Shown: positions 36,100 to 47,869 of the stretch, one piece after another
How positions within the stretch are numbered: the stretch's first letter is position 1
Layout of the letters: the number at the start of each line of letters is the position of its first letter
Source: Diadema setosum
Taxonomy: Eukaryota > Echinodermata > Echinoidea > Diadematoida > Diadematidae
DNA: 64,000 nucleotides
Assembly (NCBI RefSeq): GCF_964275005.1
Contig: NC_092686.1
Location: 14,232,431-14,296,430, forward strand
Direction of reading: 5' to 3'
Notes under the pieces: model-generated
What the model was told of the DNA's origin: nothing
The model's database searches: none
What the model saw: only the letters and a program-made list of their open reading frames with translations
Program-made: the position numbers and the translations under genes

Positions 36100-38229
36100 G
36101 TTTGTATCTGTGTCTACCCCATGTGTCTACGTTTATTACATATATTTTGTCATTTATATTCTTGTATATACAAGATAGTTGTACAAGCAGATAAGTAATT
36201 AGTACAGAGAGAAAAACATGATGACATGTAAGTTACAGTTGATATGTGGGCCTACATCATCACAAAAGCACCAAAACGTGCACCCATGAACACCGGCGAC
36301 AAGCAGCAGCATAAACTGAAAGTAAAAACAAATAAATAACTGTGTATTCTCCTCATAATTTTGCCGATTGCTCACCCACCTACATTAGGATAGGGTGTCA
36401 GTTTTCCTAAATGATATGTTAGCAAAACACTAACGTCGATATGTCTCCTGCATTATGTATTTGTACAGCATGCGTCACTAATTATCATGCAATACTAATT
36501 ATGGCGTTGAAAATTTTGAAGTGTCCCTTGCATCAGGGAGGTCATCACCTCTCTATATACATGCTTGCATAAATTATAATCATTCTAATACTCCAAGCCG
36601 TAATGATTGTTGCAAGCAAATAGTTGATTCTATAGGGCCATTTCTTTTTTGTTCGTCAATGCATCTCTGATGAAGGTCCATGGGCAACAAGGCTGGACAA
36701 TAAAATGCCTCTTATGGCCATTTCGAACACGAGAAGCATGTTTTGTTAGGGACAGATTTTCATAAATTGCATACATTTGCAAATATTTTACAAAATGTTC
36801 ACATAAAATCATCGGGGGATGGGTGAAATGCATCGTTATCATGGTCACACTTCTATTTGGAGCTACATCAGGAGAAGCATTCTACTACAAGTAGTCTTAT
36901 TTTAGTAAAGGTAACGTCTTGATGTAAAGATGTAAACAGCGTGAAAAATAAACATCGATGTTAGAACCAGCCTCGGGCTCTTAGAGACTTCGTGACGACA
37001 GAGTTTTGTTGGATTGATCCTCTGTGACTAAAACCTTGAACGGACGTGAGAACATTGTACGTCAGATCTGCCCCGAGCAATATAACATTTATTGACACAC
37101 CTCCCTTTCTCCCTCCTCTATTCTTTTTCTATTTCTGTCTATCTTTCTCTTTCTCTTTATCTTTCTCAATTCAACCATCCACATTATTATTCCTTGTCTC
37201 CCCTTGTGCATACGTTAACTTCTCTCATCTATTCTTAGATGAGCAATCAGGTGACATTTTCGAGCAAACAAGACGTTATACAATAAACTCGGAGAGAAAT
37301 TGAATGCCCAACTTCGTTTGCAGCAAGGAGGTACTAGGCCCCTAGTACCTCCTTGGTTTGCAGCCTCCTAATGTGGCTTGTTATTATTAGGTGCACATTA
37401 TGCTTCCCTTCGCTTCCCATTTAAACACAAAGCACGTTCTTCTTTGTATTTTTAAGTACGGTACTGTTTCTCTTTTAACATTAGGATGTGACAATGCTTT
37501 ACAATAATTTTGAACTTTGGAGGGGGATCACCATGAAAAGAGTTCTTTGATTGATGCATCCCACATACAACCGTAGTATTCTACACATTAAAACAACTTT
37601 GAGGTAATAATTATTATGCAGTTAAAGTGCGGCTGATAGAAATGTACTGGGGGATGTATCTGGGACGACAATTTGCCTAATGAAGGTGGAACTACTTTGG
37701 TATGTCGTATATATCTATTGCAAATTGCTGTCTCCCAAGTTATCCATAAACGTGCATATCATCTAAGCAGAGATGACAATTTACAGTAAGGAAATGATAG
37801 ATAAGACTACAGTGATTTGGAGATATGTGTTAATAGCAAAATAGGATATACATCAACTACTACATGCGTTTAGAATCAAATAGTAATTTCTCCCTATACC
37901 AATTCAAAGAGTATAATTCTAAATGTCACTGTCTTTTTTAGACCATCTGCGATGTTTTGTTATCATAGTCCACACAGTAAGGGTAAATGCAGCACAGGCC
38001 TACCAATAGAGCATTGAGTCATTGATGAATTTGAATTAATGACTTGAAATTAATGAATGGCAAACAAGATAAAAGAAAAATTGAGGTGGTAACATGCTTA
38101 AAGATAGCATATTCATATTTGCAACTTCTCAATTTTGCTTGGAAATATGGGGGGGAGGGGGAGTCGTAGAATGCCCTTCTAAAACTAAATGTACTTTTTG
38201 GTTCATCTTATATCCTGTATATGGAGTCC

Positions 38230-38270
<41 letters not shown>

Positions 38271-38680
38271 TGTTGATTTTGATAGCGACATAATATTATA
38301 TCAATATTATGTTGTTATTTTCACATGCATACATGCATTTAAATATACCGACACATTCACAAACACGTACATACACCAGTACCGTACTCTCCTCGTATGG
38401 CAAACAGGAATGATGCAGTGACATACCAGTTTAGATGGAAGATTCAAGCAGTTTTATTCGTATATCAGAGTGTACAATGAAGAAGAGTTAGTAAGATATA
38501 GCGGCTGGTTATCAGTTATGATTACAGTAAGTAGTCGTATCGTGTTCAATGGCATCCAGAGCTCAATTGTTCTTAGGGATCCCCATCATACCATGGATAT
38601 GCAAGAAGACCCAGGAGGTCGATTATGTCGACTTATTGAGCATTGACGATGGTCTTCAGGACACCAAAGGCATTAAGATG
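34960..38680. repeat. Intergenic; (TG)n tracts, no gene recognised
   Basis: (TG)n at 36046-36093 and 38231-38268, and a pyrimidine-rich tract at 37100-37200. No coding or transposon signal was supported. Confidence 0.5.
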
Positions 38681-38689
38681 ATGAAAGAA

Positions 38690-39957
38690 AAAAAAATGTT
38701 GGAATATTATGCAAACTGAAACATTATTTGCCTCTGGATATCTTAATCATGCTTTATAACACACTGGTTTTACCGTACATTTCTTATTGTAACATCTTAT
38801 ATGGGCAAATTCGATGTATACCAATGATACCATATTAAGATTGCAAAAGAAAGCTATTCGTATATGTGCAAATGCTGGTTATTATGATCACACAGATCCT
38901 CTTTTTTTCTCTCTTAAGACTTTAAAGGTAAAAGATATTCATATATTGCAAAACGCGCTCTTCATGTTCCGTTTCAATACTAATTCATTACCGCGTTCAT
39001 TTGAAAATATGTTCCATTCAAATGCAGAAGTTCATTCGTATCCAACAAGGCAAGCAACAGACGTGCACTTATGTAACCCCAAAACACTCTTAGCCCATAA
39101 ATCCGTAAGACACACTGGCCCAGATTTTTGGAATAAATTACCCCCTGAATTACGTAACATCAAGTCCATATATTCATTCAAAAAAGCAGTTAAGAACATG
39201 TTGATCACACAGTACCAGCACGATCAGTGATGTTCTTTGCAGAAACCCTACCCTATCCATTCTTTATCCCTGGCTTTTATAGTTTGTTCTTGAGACTCTG
39301 CACATACGGGATGCACCTGCCTGTGCCCATTCCGCACTCCTCCCATGGTCTTTGTCTCTGATATCTATCATTGTTGTTATGTCGGGCAAGTTACCCTCTT
39401 CTATACGCCCTGGTAGGACGCTGAACTGTGTATACTTCATAGTTGTTTTTATTGCTCTTGTATTCTTAATTCAATGTAACTTTTATTTGACAATAGCAAC
39501 ACTGTATCATGTCTATGTGTGCGTGAAATGTGAATACATCACTGTAATCTATAATCATATGTACACCTGTACGTATTTACTGTGAGTTTGATCTGGCAAG
39601 CCTGGTATCGGAAGGTTTCTATCACCCTCTTTTTCCTGCTCTTTCTGTCTCTCCTATTATCCCCCTAACCCGCGAGCATCATGTTGGACCCCCTTCTTTT
39701 ATTGCATTAACGTATTGTATTATCGGTTGCCAAAGGGTCAAGCTTATAGCTTATTATTGGCGACCGTTCTGTATGGTAATTCGTAACACATGTATTGTAA
39801 TGTTGTCTTAAATGCATTTGTAATCAAAATTGTTGAAATTGTTGAAACTAGCTATAATGAGTTTCATATTTGTATATCATTATGTTTGATTATGTTGAAA
39901 AAAAAAATGTAAATGTTGCCATACGGAGAATGAATAAATCAAATCAAATCAAATCAA
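38690..39957 (+). mobile_element. 5'-truncated non-LTR retroelement with (AAATC)n tail
   Basis: It starts inside the RT thumb region (VGILCKLKHYLP, LIMLYNTLVLPYISYCNIL), has one frameshift near 38810, then an open frame to 39230: LQKKAIRICANAGYYDHTDP, SLPRSFENMFHSNAEVHSYP and KSVRHTGPDFWNKLPPELRN, ending QYQHDQ. A ~700-bp 3' UTR ends in GAATAAATC plus AAATC units (39935-39957). Truncation at the 5' side is typical of target-primed reverse transcription. Confidence 0.85.
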
Positions 39958-40018
39958 GATAACGACTGCTGGAAAGGATCTCGGGAGTTTTACCTGTCTT
40001 CATAGACAGTTTGATAGG

Positions 40019-40200
40019 TAAGTAGATAGATAGATGGATAGATAGATAGACACAGGCAGATTGATTGATTGATTGATTGATTGATTGAGTAATTAATTAA
40101 TTAATTAATTTAATTAATTAATTAATTAATTGCGTGAGTGAATGAGTGCGTGAGTGAATGAGTGAGTGAGTGAGTGAGTGATTGAGACAGATTAATTGAT
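40019..40200 (+). repeat. Compound tetranucleotide tract: GATA, GATT, AATT, GAGT
   Basis: Successive blocks of (GATA)n, (TTGA)n, (TTAA/AATT)n with an internal TTTAATT palindrome, and (GAGT/GAAT)n. Each block differs from the next by one base per unit. Confidence 0.9.
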
Positions 40201-40204
40201 TGAT

Positions 40205-40925
40205 AGTGACAGCATTAAGATAAGAAAAAAAAAACAGAACCGAAATGATTGGCTACAACAATTAGAGTATTTAATACGTCTAGCTCTCCGATGTGTCCAC
40301 CATTCCCCTAAGGAACCCTCCTCCAAAGCATTATCATTTCTTGCATTTTGTTGCATTAGACCTACTAACAGTGTCAGGACCAAACGTCACTGAGATTGTA
40401 ACCGCTGGTGGCATTTAGTGACAGAGTTAAAGAAAATTTGGAATTGCACTTCCGATTACCTAGCAACGTGGACGACGCTCTGCAGCAGCTAGAAAATATT
40501 AAGACAAGAGACAAAGATCCTGATACAAGGGCATATTTTGTGTTATAAGGTGCTTTAATCGACAGCATGACTGATGTTTTGTCACGACTATCAGATTTGT
40601 TCTGTCATGTCATGAGATTTCTAAACTGGGTCGTATATCAAGGGCTAATTTTTTAATCTCATAACCACGGTTTGGAGTGTATCAGTATGTTCCTTTGAAA
40701 CCGAAATGTTAACCAGGGGTGTAAGGGTACTTGTAGAACAGAAGAAGAAATTAATTTGAAAAAAAAAAATAAGATCTGAGACTTCATGAAAAATTCATTA
40801 AATTGTGAACATTTCAGTGTACTTGAATTGCCGTAAATTCGGTGAAGAGGATTTTCGGCAAAGTAAAAAGATTGAAATAAGATTAAATTCAGAACTTTGC
40901 AACATTCTTGATTAACTCAGATGTT
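40205..40925. other. No gene recognised
   Basis: Short frames on both strands (for example 40196-40393) show no family resemblance. It lies downstream of the phospholipase gene. Confidence 0.4.
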
Positions 40926-40926
40926 T

Positions 40927-40932
40927 TTTATT
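40927..40932 (-). promoter_or_regulatory. Candidate polyadenylation signal of the phospholipase A2 gene
   Basis: AATAAA on the minus strand, about 230 bp past the stop codon at 41161. The position is plausible; use is not shown. Confidence 0.4.
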
Positions 40933-41160
40933 TGATTATACGACTCCGCTTGCCAAAAGCAACATTTAGGGGAACTAAATTTTCATGACGTAGACCTATC
41001 CTATATGCCTGTCATGCCCTGCCAGTTCCGACCATTTTGGACTGCCGCATATTGAAGTTAAAGTCGTTAAAAAAAGGTATTCATCTGAAGTTTCTAGATC
41101 GTTATGTGACATTCTAAAGCTACATTCTGAAGTTACGTCTTAACCAATTTCTGAACAAGT

Positions 41161-43534
41161 TTAACAGTTAGCATTGCTGTAGCTCCTGTACCGGCTGTTG
41201 AACGATTGTTTAGCAAAGCACAGCGCCGCCTGTCGGTCACACTCGCACAGTCGTCTCTTGCAGGAGTTCCATCCATCGTCTAGCGTATAGGCAGTAAGAA
41301 TAATCATAAAATTGCATCATCATTCTCACTTGTAAATGAAATGCTCAAAGGCGGTGAATGCATCAGATCATTGGTAATATACAGCTATATCGTACTGAGC
41401 AAAGTATGCATATAGCACTGTGGTTTCATCAAACAAGCAAACATGAACACACTTTGTTTTTGTATACATAATGTATAATCGTACAGCGTATCATCCTTCA
41501 CCAATTTCATTATTCGTGCAATAAATTGTTTCATAACCATTAAACAAAGTGGGGATTTATACACACTGCAATAGCAATATACAAGATAAAAGATGAAGGA
41601 TAACTTAAAGTTGATTTTAAAAAAAAAAAAAAAACTTTCTTGATCGTGATGGAAGCCTCCTCAATGTAATACACAAAGATTCATCACTCAAGTGCGTATA
41701 ATGTACCCTTTATACTGTAAAAAAAATTCAACTTAACCACTTTGCTTCCGTTAGCATGAAAATAATATGATCAACAAATATCAATTATTAGAACTTTCAG
41801 TCAGTGTCGATATCCTAAAAGTGGGAACGTAAGTGAATAAACATGATGTTGCGCTGTGCAGAAATATGTCATACTATCTGTAGAGTGTCATCATTTAGCA
41901 TGATTCTCTTACTTTCAAATATAATGATATTGCTATTGCTATAGTAGAACCAGAAGTGCAAACTACATTAGAATGTCCAATCATTTATGATTAACATAAA
42001 TGCTGAAAATATATGAAAGGGATCAGTTCCCCCTTTTAGACTTCCCTGCTTCTTAATCTGTCAAAAAGATTCTTCATTTTTCATTTTTCAATTTCATTTT
42101 GTTCTTTCTTTGTGCCTTTTTCCATTTGCAGACCCTTTTTTCCCCAATTGATTCCTTCCTCTAGTCCGAGTCTCTTTTATACAGCCTTTTCTACCTATAC
42201 ACACACACACACACCCGGTTTTGTTTGTTTACACATACTTGTGCTTATCTTGCCTTGCCTGCCTTTTGTGTACTTACAATGTATACAGTTTTCTCTCCCC
42301 CAGTTTTTCATATGTGCTTTATTTTATTTCTTTTATCAATATTCTTTTCATTACTGTTATTTCATTGTCATTATTATGACTGTGTGTGTATATGTATACA
42401 CTTTGATATGTTTGATTTCTTCCCCTTGTTGCCTCCTCCTGGTACACCTTTCAGGGCTCACTGTTTGCTCAGCCCCCCCCCCCCCCCCCCCTCCCTTCCT
42501 CTTGCTGTTGCTTTTTTCACTCTTTCCCTTTCTTTATCCCTCTGGTGTTCCCTATCTTCTTTGAGGTTGCCTCCCTATTCATCCTTTTCCTTCATTGGTT
42601 GCCTCCTTGATCCTCATGATCATCACTGACCCCCTCTGCCTTTTGTCTGTCCCCCCTCCTCTGCCTATTGTCTGTCCACCCTCCTGCTTTAATCCCCCTC
42701 CTTTTACCTGTTGGGCTCCTTGCCCATGACCTCCCTCTCCTTTGTTTCTTTGTTCTGTGTACCCAGCTTGTCCCTGTCTGTTCTTGTTGTGTAAAGTCCT
42801 TATATGTGATTGCTTTCCCTGCATGTTTGTCATTTTGCCTCTGACGAAGATTCTGCTAGGATCGAAAGCTCAGGCCCCTTTTGACTCCATTTTACTCCAT
42901 TGGCTCGCCCTTATTGGATAAGCAGTTTTCAGCAGCTTTTTTTGCTACAAAAAGATTAAGGAATACACTTGAGCTAAAAAATAAAAAAAAATAAAAAGTT
43001 TATCATTTGCACACATCAAATGGTCGCACTCATATAAGACATGACCGAATGTTGGCGCTGTTGGCGCTGTAAGCAGCAGAATGCATTTCTCAACTGGCGG
43101 AGTTAACCATTTTTGAGACTCATTTTGAATCATTTCTAGTTGCAATACAATAGCATGAAAATCGTGTGTCGTCATGAACATGTTCCCGCGAGCTGTGTAT
43201 CTTATTTCGTTGTACTGTTGAGAATGCCGAAATACTGTTGAACCAGACAGAATCGATTCAGATCAGATCCAGTACTTACCACATGTGATCCAGGGAGAAC
43301 CCGATTCGCAGTTATACTTTGAGTAACGGTAATTAGTCCAGTAAGGAGATTCAGAGCAATCGCGTTTTATACCGTCGTAACATTCGTCGTGGACTTTGCA
43401 GCATCTACACATACAATGAAATGGGTAAATAAGTCAGTTAATATACATTCAGTCATATAGTTTATCTCATTTCAATTATTTCAACAACTTGAAGGAAATT
43501 ATAAACCACACAACACAAAATCATTACGCAACAA

Positions 43535-43567
<33 letters not shown>

Positions 43568-46500
43568 CACACATAGGCCTATAGAGAGAGAGGGGGAAGG
43601 ATGGAGAGCGCGCGTCCTAGAAAAAAAAAAAGAACTCTAAGACAGGGGCTTGTGCAGAAGCAATGGACGTAATTAAGTGTAGGCCCGTGATTGAAAAAAA
43701 AAAAAAGATCAGCTACATTCTGATTGACTAAATCGTAGAATCTGGTGATGATGACTGGAGTATGATTCACAGCATTTTGTATGGCATCATATCCGTCACC
43801 TTTTGTTCCGCGTGTGCATCTTTCACAGTGTACTCAATGGAGGAGGGTGCTGAAGAGGGTGTCCCCACCAAGCGCGCCGGAACACTTCTGTTTTTTTTTT
43901 TTTTTTGTTTTTTTTTTTTGGGGGGGGGGGCAAAATCTCAACAGGGGCACATTTATGTGACGATGTCAGATCCTCGGCGCGGGAGCGAAGCGAGTGAGGG
44001 GGGGGGTGGAAAGGGGGATACCCCCCCCCCCCTCCACTGTAGGGAGCTTTTGTAAAACAGGGTACAAAAGTCGCGTTTATAGACCATTAAAAAGCAAATT
44101 TCTAGGGAATTAAACATAGTGAAAAATAATCAGTGCGAAGGACTGATTATTACATACGGGAGTACATAATAATGTGATTGTGTGAGATCCTCGGCGAGGG
44201 AGCGAAGCGACCGAGCGGGGGGAGGGTGTGGGAGGGGGGATACCCCATCCCACGGTAGGGACTTTTTGTAAAAACATAGTATAAAAGTCGCGTTTATAGA
44301 GAATTTAAAGCAAATTTCTAGGGAATTAACATATTGAAAAAATCAGTTGGAAGGACTATGATCATAACATACGGGAGTACATTAATAATATGATTATGAT
44401 GGTGCGAGGGAGCGAACCAACCGAGCGGGGGAGGGTGTGGGAGGGGGGCCCACGGTAGGGACTTTTTGTAAAAACAGAGTATAAAAGTCGCGTTTATAGA
44501 ACATTTAAAAGCACATTTCTAGGGAATTAACATATTGAAAAAAAAAAAAATCAGTTGGAAGGACTATGATCTTAACATACGGGGGTATATTATGTGATGG
44601 TGTGAGATCGTCGTCAAGGGAGCGAAGCGACCGAGCGGGGGAGGGTGTGGGAGGGGGATACCCCCTCCCACGGTAGGGACTTTTTGTAAAAACAGAGTTT
44701 AAAAGTCGCTTTTATAGAGCATTTTGAATTTAATTTCTGAGGAATTAAATTCGTTCGAACAATAAAAAATATTCTTATACTGCTAGAAAGCAAAGAAGAA
44801 AATGAAATGTGTAAGGTTTACTAAAGGTATGTTTCAGCGGGCACACTCGAGGACACGAGGCTACCATCTATACACTAAATTTATTCATAAGTTACTATTA
44901 GTGTATAGATACAATAATGTATGTTGTTAGTGTATTATAATTTTCGCCCCGTTAGGGGCGAAAATTTTTGCATTTTCAGTTATGAAATTACAACATTTAG
45001 ACAAGAAATATGCCTTTATTGTTCATTTTGGTCTTTAGATCAGTGATTAATTATTTGTTACAGGGGGCACTTTGGGGGGGCAAAAACTCGTTTTGCCCCC
45101 CCAACATTTTGTTTGGGGGGGGGGGGCAAGTGCCACCCCTGCCCCCCCCCCCCCCCCGCTTCCGGCGCCCTTGGTCCCCACCCACATTGAGGAGTCATTG
45201 CATTAGTCTGCTCTTTTGTGGAATATCCGAAATATTTTCATTTCAAAAGAACTTTTCTCTTTCCATCAAATATATCTTGGGATTTTGTTTGCAGATTCAA
45301 AATCTATTAAAAATGCTAGAAAATAAAGGGACATAATATTATACGCTTTAGAAATCGCGATCGGGATCCCTTCATCGCCTATGGTTAAGACCGTGACTAT
45401 AATGTTGTGGTGTATGAAAAGAATCAAGGAAAAACTCCCTTTTCATGGACAGCTAATGACAATTATTATTTACAATTAAGGTGGGGTGTTTTTTTCGTAT
45501 CTACCATTATATTTTCATCTTTGTAACAATACCATCAATATCATTAGCATTTTTGTTGAATGGCACATTAACAATCACATCTCGAAAATATCAAGTGTGA
45601 TGTTGTAAATGTGAAAGGTCCTTGGTCCTTAATAGAAAATTGCGGTTTTGGGGGTTTTTTTTAAACAAATAGTTCACCTGTCGGTACCGTCCACAGGTGT
45701 TCCCCTTCCACCAACGCCACACCAGCAGCCGTATCCGTTGTAGTCCCACAATGCTGACCGACCGGTGGCACATCTGACCATTTGCGAAAACTGCAGCACT
45801 GACCGCCTACCCCTCTTGCGGGCATCACCTGCAGGGTCTCCGGTTTGGAGAGAGAGAGAGAGAGAGACGGGGGGGGGAGGGGAAAATGGGAAATGGAAAA
45901 TGGAAAACGCTTTCGTCAGGGCTTACTTGAATTAATGGCCAAAGACTTGACATCAGATACACTTCATTGCTCGTTTCGTATTTGAAGAGGAGGTATGACA
46001 CACGTGCATAGACTTCACGTTATATGAAGAAATCAACTTTTAGCGGAGTGGGCCTGAGAAGAGCCATATAGGGTGATAAAATTGGACTCCCCCACTCAAA
46101 GAATAAATTACATACATTGCGCTTTGTGCGCTTTTGTACACTTTGCCTCAAACTTTTTTCCTGTCCTGTAGAACAGCAACACAATGAAGAATACTTGACG
46201 AATGCCGAATATCATAGTAATAGTCCATCGGAGGGGATTTCTGTGCCCCATCATTATACAAATCAAGAAAGAACTTTGATTTTTGCTAATTTACTATTAT
46301 GAAAGTTACGTGATTAAAAACAACTGTAATGTTTATCTCCGAAAATTACTGACTCCTCCAGAGGACATCTCATCAATCATTCGCCATCAGGTTGATGTTC
46401 TATAGCGAAACATCGCTCGATGCAAGAGATGTAACGTTGGGTGAAATATTAATAGCTCTGGTGGAGGACTCTGGAGGACAACTAATTCAAGACAGTTAAG

Positions 46501-47140
46501 CAGATGCACATGCTCTCTCTCTGACGCTGATTGGATTGTTCCACTCCCGCGAGATCGAAGATTTCGACTAGCTACATAATCAGAGATTAGATCAGGTATA
46601 TTCTGAGAAGCACATCCACCATCAACACCTTTCCAAGTCAATAATAGAATCTCAAACTTAACTCCTTCACAAACTTGTAACCAGTGCAGGAGTGATGTGA
46701 GAAAACTTGGATTTTTTTTTTTACTCACATTGTGTGATTTTCAAGTGATGTGCATGTGGATATGTCTGTAAGACGTCTGCATCAGAGCAATATAAATAAA
46801 CTCGGGATGAAATGCTTTCGAAGAAAAAAAAATCATGGAAAGTAAACAGATCGTGAAAATCTGCGATAATATAAACAATGAAAGGCGGGAATGGAAGCAT
46901 CGGCAACACATGACTCAAGGTCTTGAACGTATTATGGATCTGGCTGAATTCAAAGGAAAATTGCAGTCACTTCCTAAGAATGATAATAGAGCAACAAAGC
47001 TGACATACTAAGGAAAAAAACTAAGGAAATTATGTTATCAGACTACTACAAAGGGTTTTACAGTCCTTACCACTTGCGCTGACACCGCAGTGAAAAACGA
47101 TGATCATGACGGCCAAAACGAGCACAGAAAGTTTCGGCAT
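41161..47140 (-). CDS. Secreted phospholipase A2 (group I-like), complete, four exons
   Basis: Exons 47071-47140, 45678-45828, 43280-43404 and 41161-41279 join in phase at GT-AG sites to give 154 residues. Such enzymes hydrolyse the sn-2 ester of phospholipids with Ca2+ outside the cell. Residues 1-23 are a signal peptide ([19 protein letters not shown]); a short basic propeptide DARKRGRR follows, so the mature chain probably starts at S33 (about 122 residues). Seen motifs: Ca2+-loop YGCWCGVGG (56-64), [10 protein letters not shown] with catalytic H79 and Ca2+ ligand D80, and [10 protein letters not shown] with D130 (Asp99 equivalent). The mature part has fourteen cysteines, including the early RC (Cys11-like) that marks group I. 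The usual Tyr or Asn in the loop is Trp59. ATG 47140 has A at -3; an ATAAATAT element lies about 145 bp upstream. Related enzymes serve digestion, defence or venom in echinoderms; which applies here is unknown. Confidence 0.92.
42050..42900 (+). other. Pyrimidine-rich intronic stretch with a conserved-looking hairpin
   Basis: Long C/T-rich sequence (poly-C at 42473-42492) in phospholipase intron 3 gives long but meaningless Pro/Leu/Phe frames. At 42837-42875 it ends with GCCT-CTGACGAA, stem GATTC/GGATC around loop TGCTA, GAAA, then TCAGGC. It looks like the 3' part of some retroelement, but no protein is left to prove it. Confidence 0.35.
43536..43573 (+). repeat. (CA)n microsatellite
   Basis: CA run with one AAAC interruption, followed by a short (GA)n, in phospholipase intron 2. 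Confidence 0.9.
43960..44760 (+). repeat. Tandem array, four ~210-217-bp units, in phospholipase intron 2
   Basis: AGCGAAGCGA (or AGCGAACCAA) recurs at 43984, 44201, 44411 and 44621. Each unit has, in order, a GAGGG-rich core, GTGGGAGGGGGGATACCCC-type hairpin, TAGGGACTTTTTGTAAAA, AAAAGTCGCGTTTATAGA, TTTCTAGGGAATTAA and AAGGACT..CATACGGGAGT. The fourth unit breaks off after TAATTTCTGAGGAATTAAAT. Confidence 0.92.
44868..44972 (+). repeat. Two inverted-repeat hairpins in intron
   Basis: TCTATACACTAA (44868) pairs with TTAGTGTATAGA (about 44898). ATTTTCGCCCC and GGGGCGAAAAT form a perfect 11-bp stem with loop GTTA near 44940-44967. The latter looks like a bacterial terminator, but in this context it is only a hairpin. 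Confidence 0.8.
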
Positions 47141-47586
47141 CTTCGTAGCTGGGCAAGTCGTCCAGGCAGGTAAAAGTACAATACTAGAACGATAACTGAT
47201 CAGCCTATATCTAAGATAAAAACTTGTTATTGTCTCAGGCACAGTCCTGATGTGACTTCTTGCATTCAAATCGTCTCAATATTTATCCTAATCTTCAGAC
47301 TCTTCACTCTCCATGAATTGAAAATATCCATGCGCGCATAAGTTGCCTTATTTTTTTATTTTTTTTTTGACAGGGTGGTTCTTCCTGTTTTCTTGAAGGT
47401 TATTGGTGCACATGACCGTAAAATGATCTGGTAGTTACAAAACAAAAATGTTACACAAGCTAATTACAGCATTCGTCACCGGGAAGTTAACTCTAGATGT
47501 ATTTCCTGACAATCCATTACTTCCTTCAAAGAGATGCTCAAAACGGGGAATTTAAGGGGCAAAGGATATAATAATTCAATCGCTTA

Positions 47587-47793
47587 AGGGGCGATCACAC
47601 ATCGCCGGTTTAGATGGCGGTTCATGGCGGTTCTCAACCGCCGTGAACCGTGTCCCAACGATGGCGGAAAGCACTTTAAACGCGATGTGTTTACATTCTC
47701 AACACGTTTTGAACACGTCGCTAACGCGGATTGGCGAATTGCCGAACCACCATGAACCGCCATTTAAACCGGCGATGTGTGATCGCTACTATA
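47587..47793. mobile_element. Inverted-repeat MITE, ~205 bp
   Basis: GCGATCACACATCGCCGGTT at the left is inverted at the right as AACCGGCGATGTGTGATCGC. The arms continue for about 45 bp (GGCGGTTCATGGCGGTTC against GAACCACCATGAACCGCC). GC-rich relative to its flanks; non-coding. It lies about 450 bp upstream of the phospholipase start. Confidence 0.88.
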
Positions 47794-47869
47794 GTTACAC
47801 ATTTCCTTCCTTATGGCTTAAGCTCAACGACTTATATTAGAACGCGTCGTTCAACGTATGATCAGATGT

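Noticed and set aside
41170-41282. Plus-strand frame [19 protein letters not shown] looks like a hAT transposase dimerisation region
   Set aside because: It is the antisense of phospholipase A2 exon 4, which reads [14 protein letters not shown] on the minus strand with a correct acceptor, phase and stop; the likeness is accidental.
42112-42629. Long Pro/Leu/Phe-rich plus frames
   Set aside because: Pure pyrimidine composition with a poly-C run; no domain, and it lies within a phospholipase intron.
44940-44970. Stem-loop followed by T-run resembling a bacterial intrinsic terminator
   Set aside because: Eukaryotic intron context; treated as an inverted repeat only.
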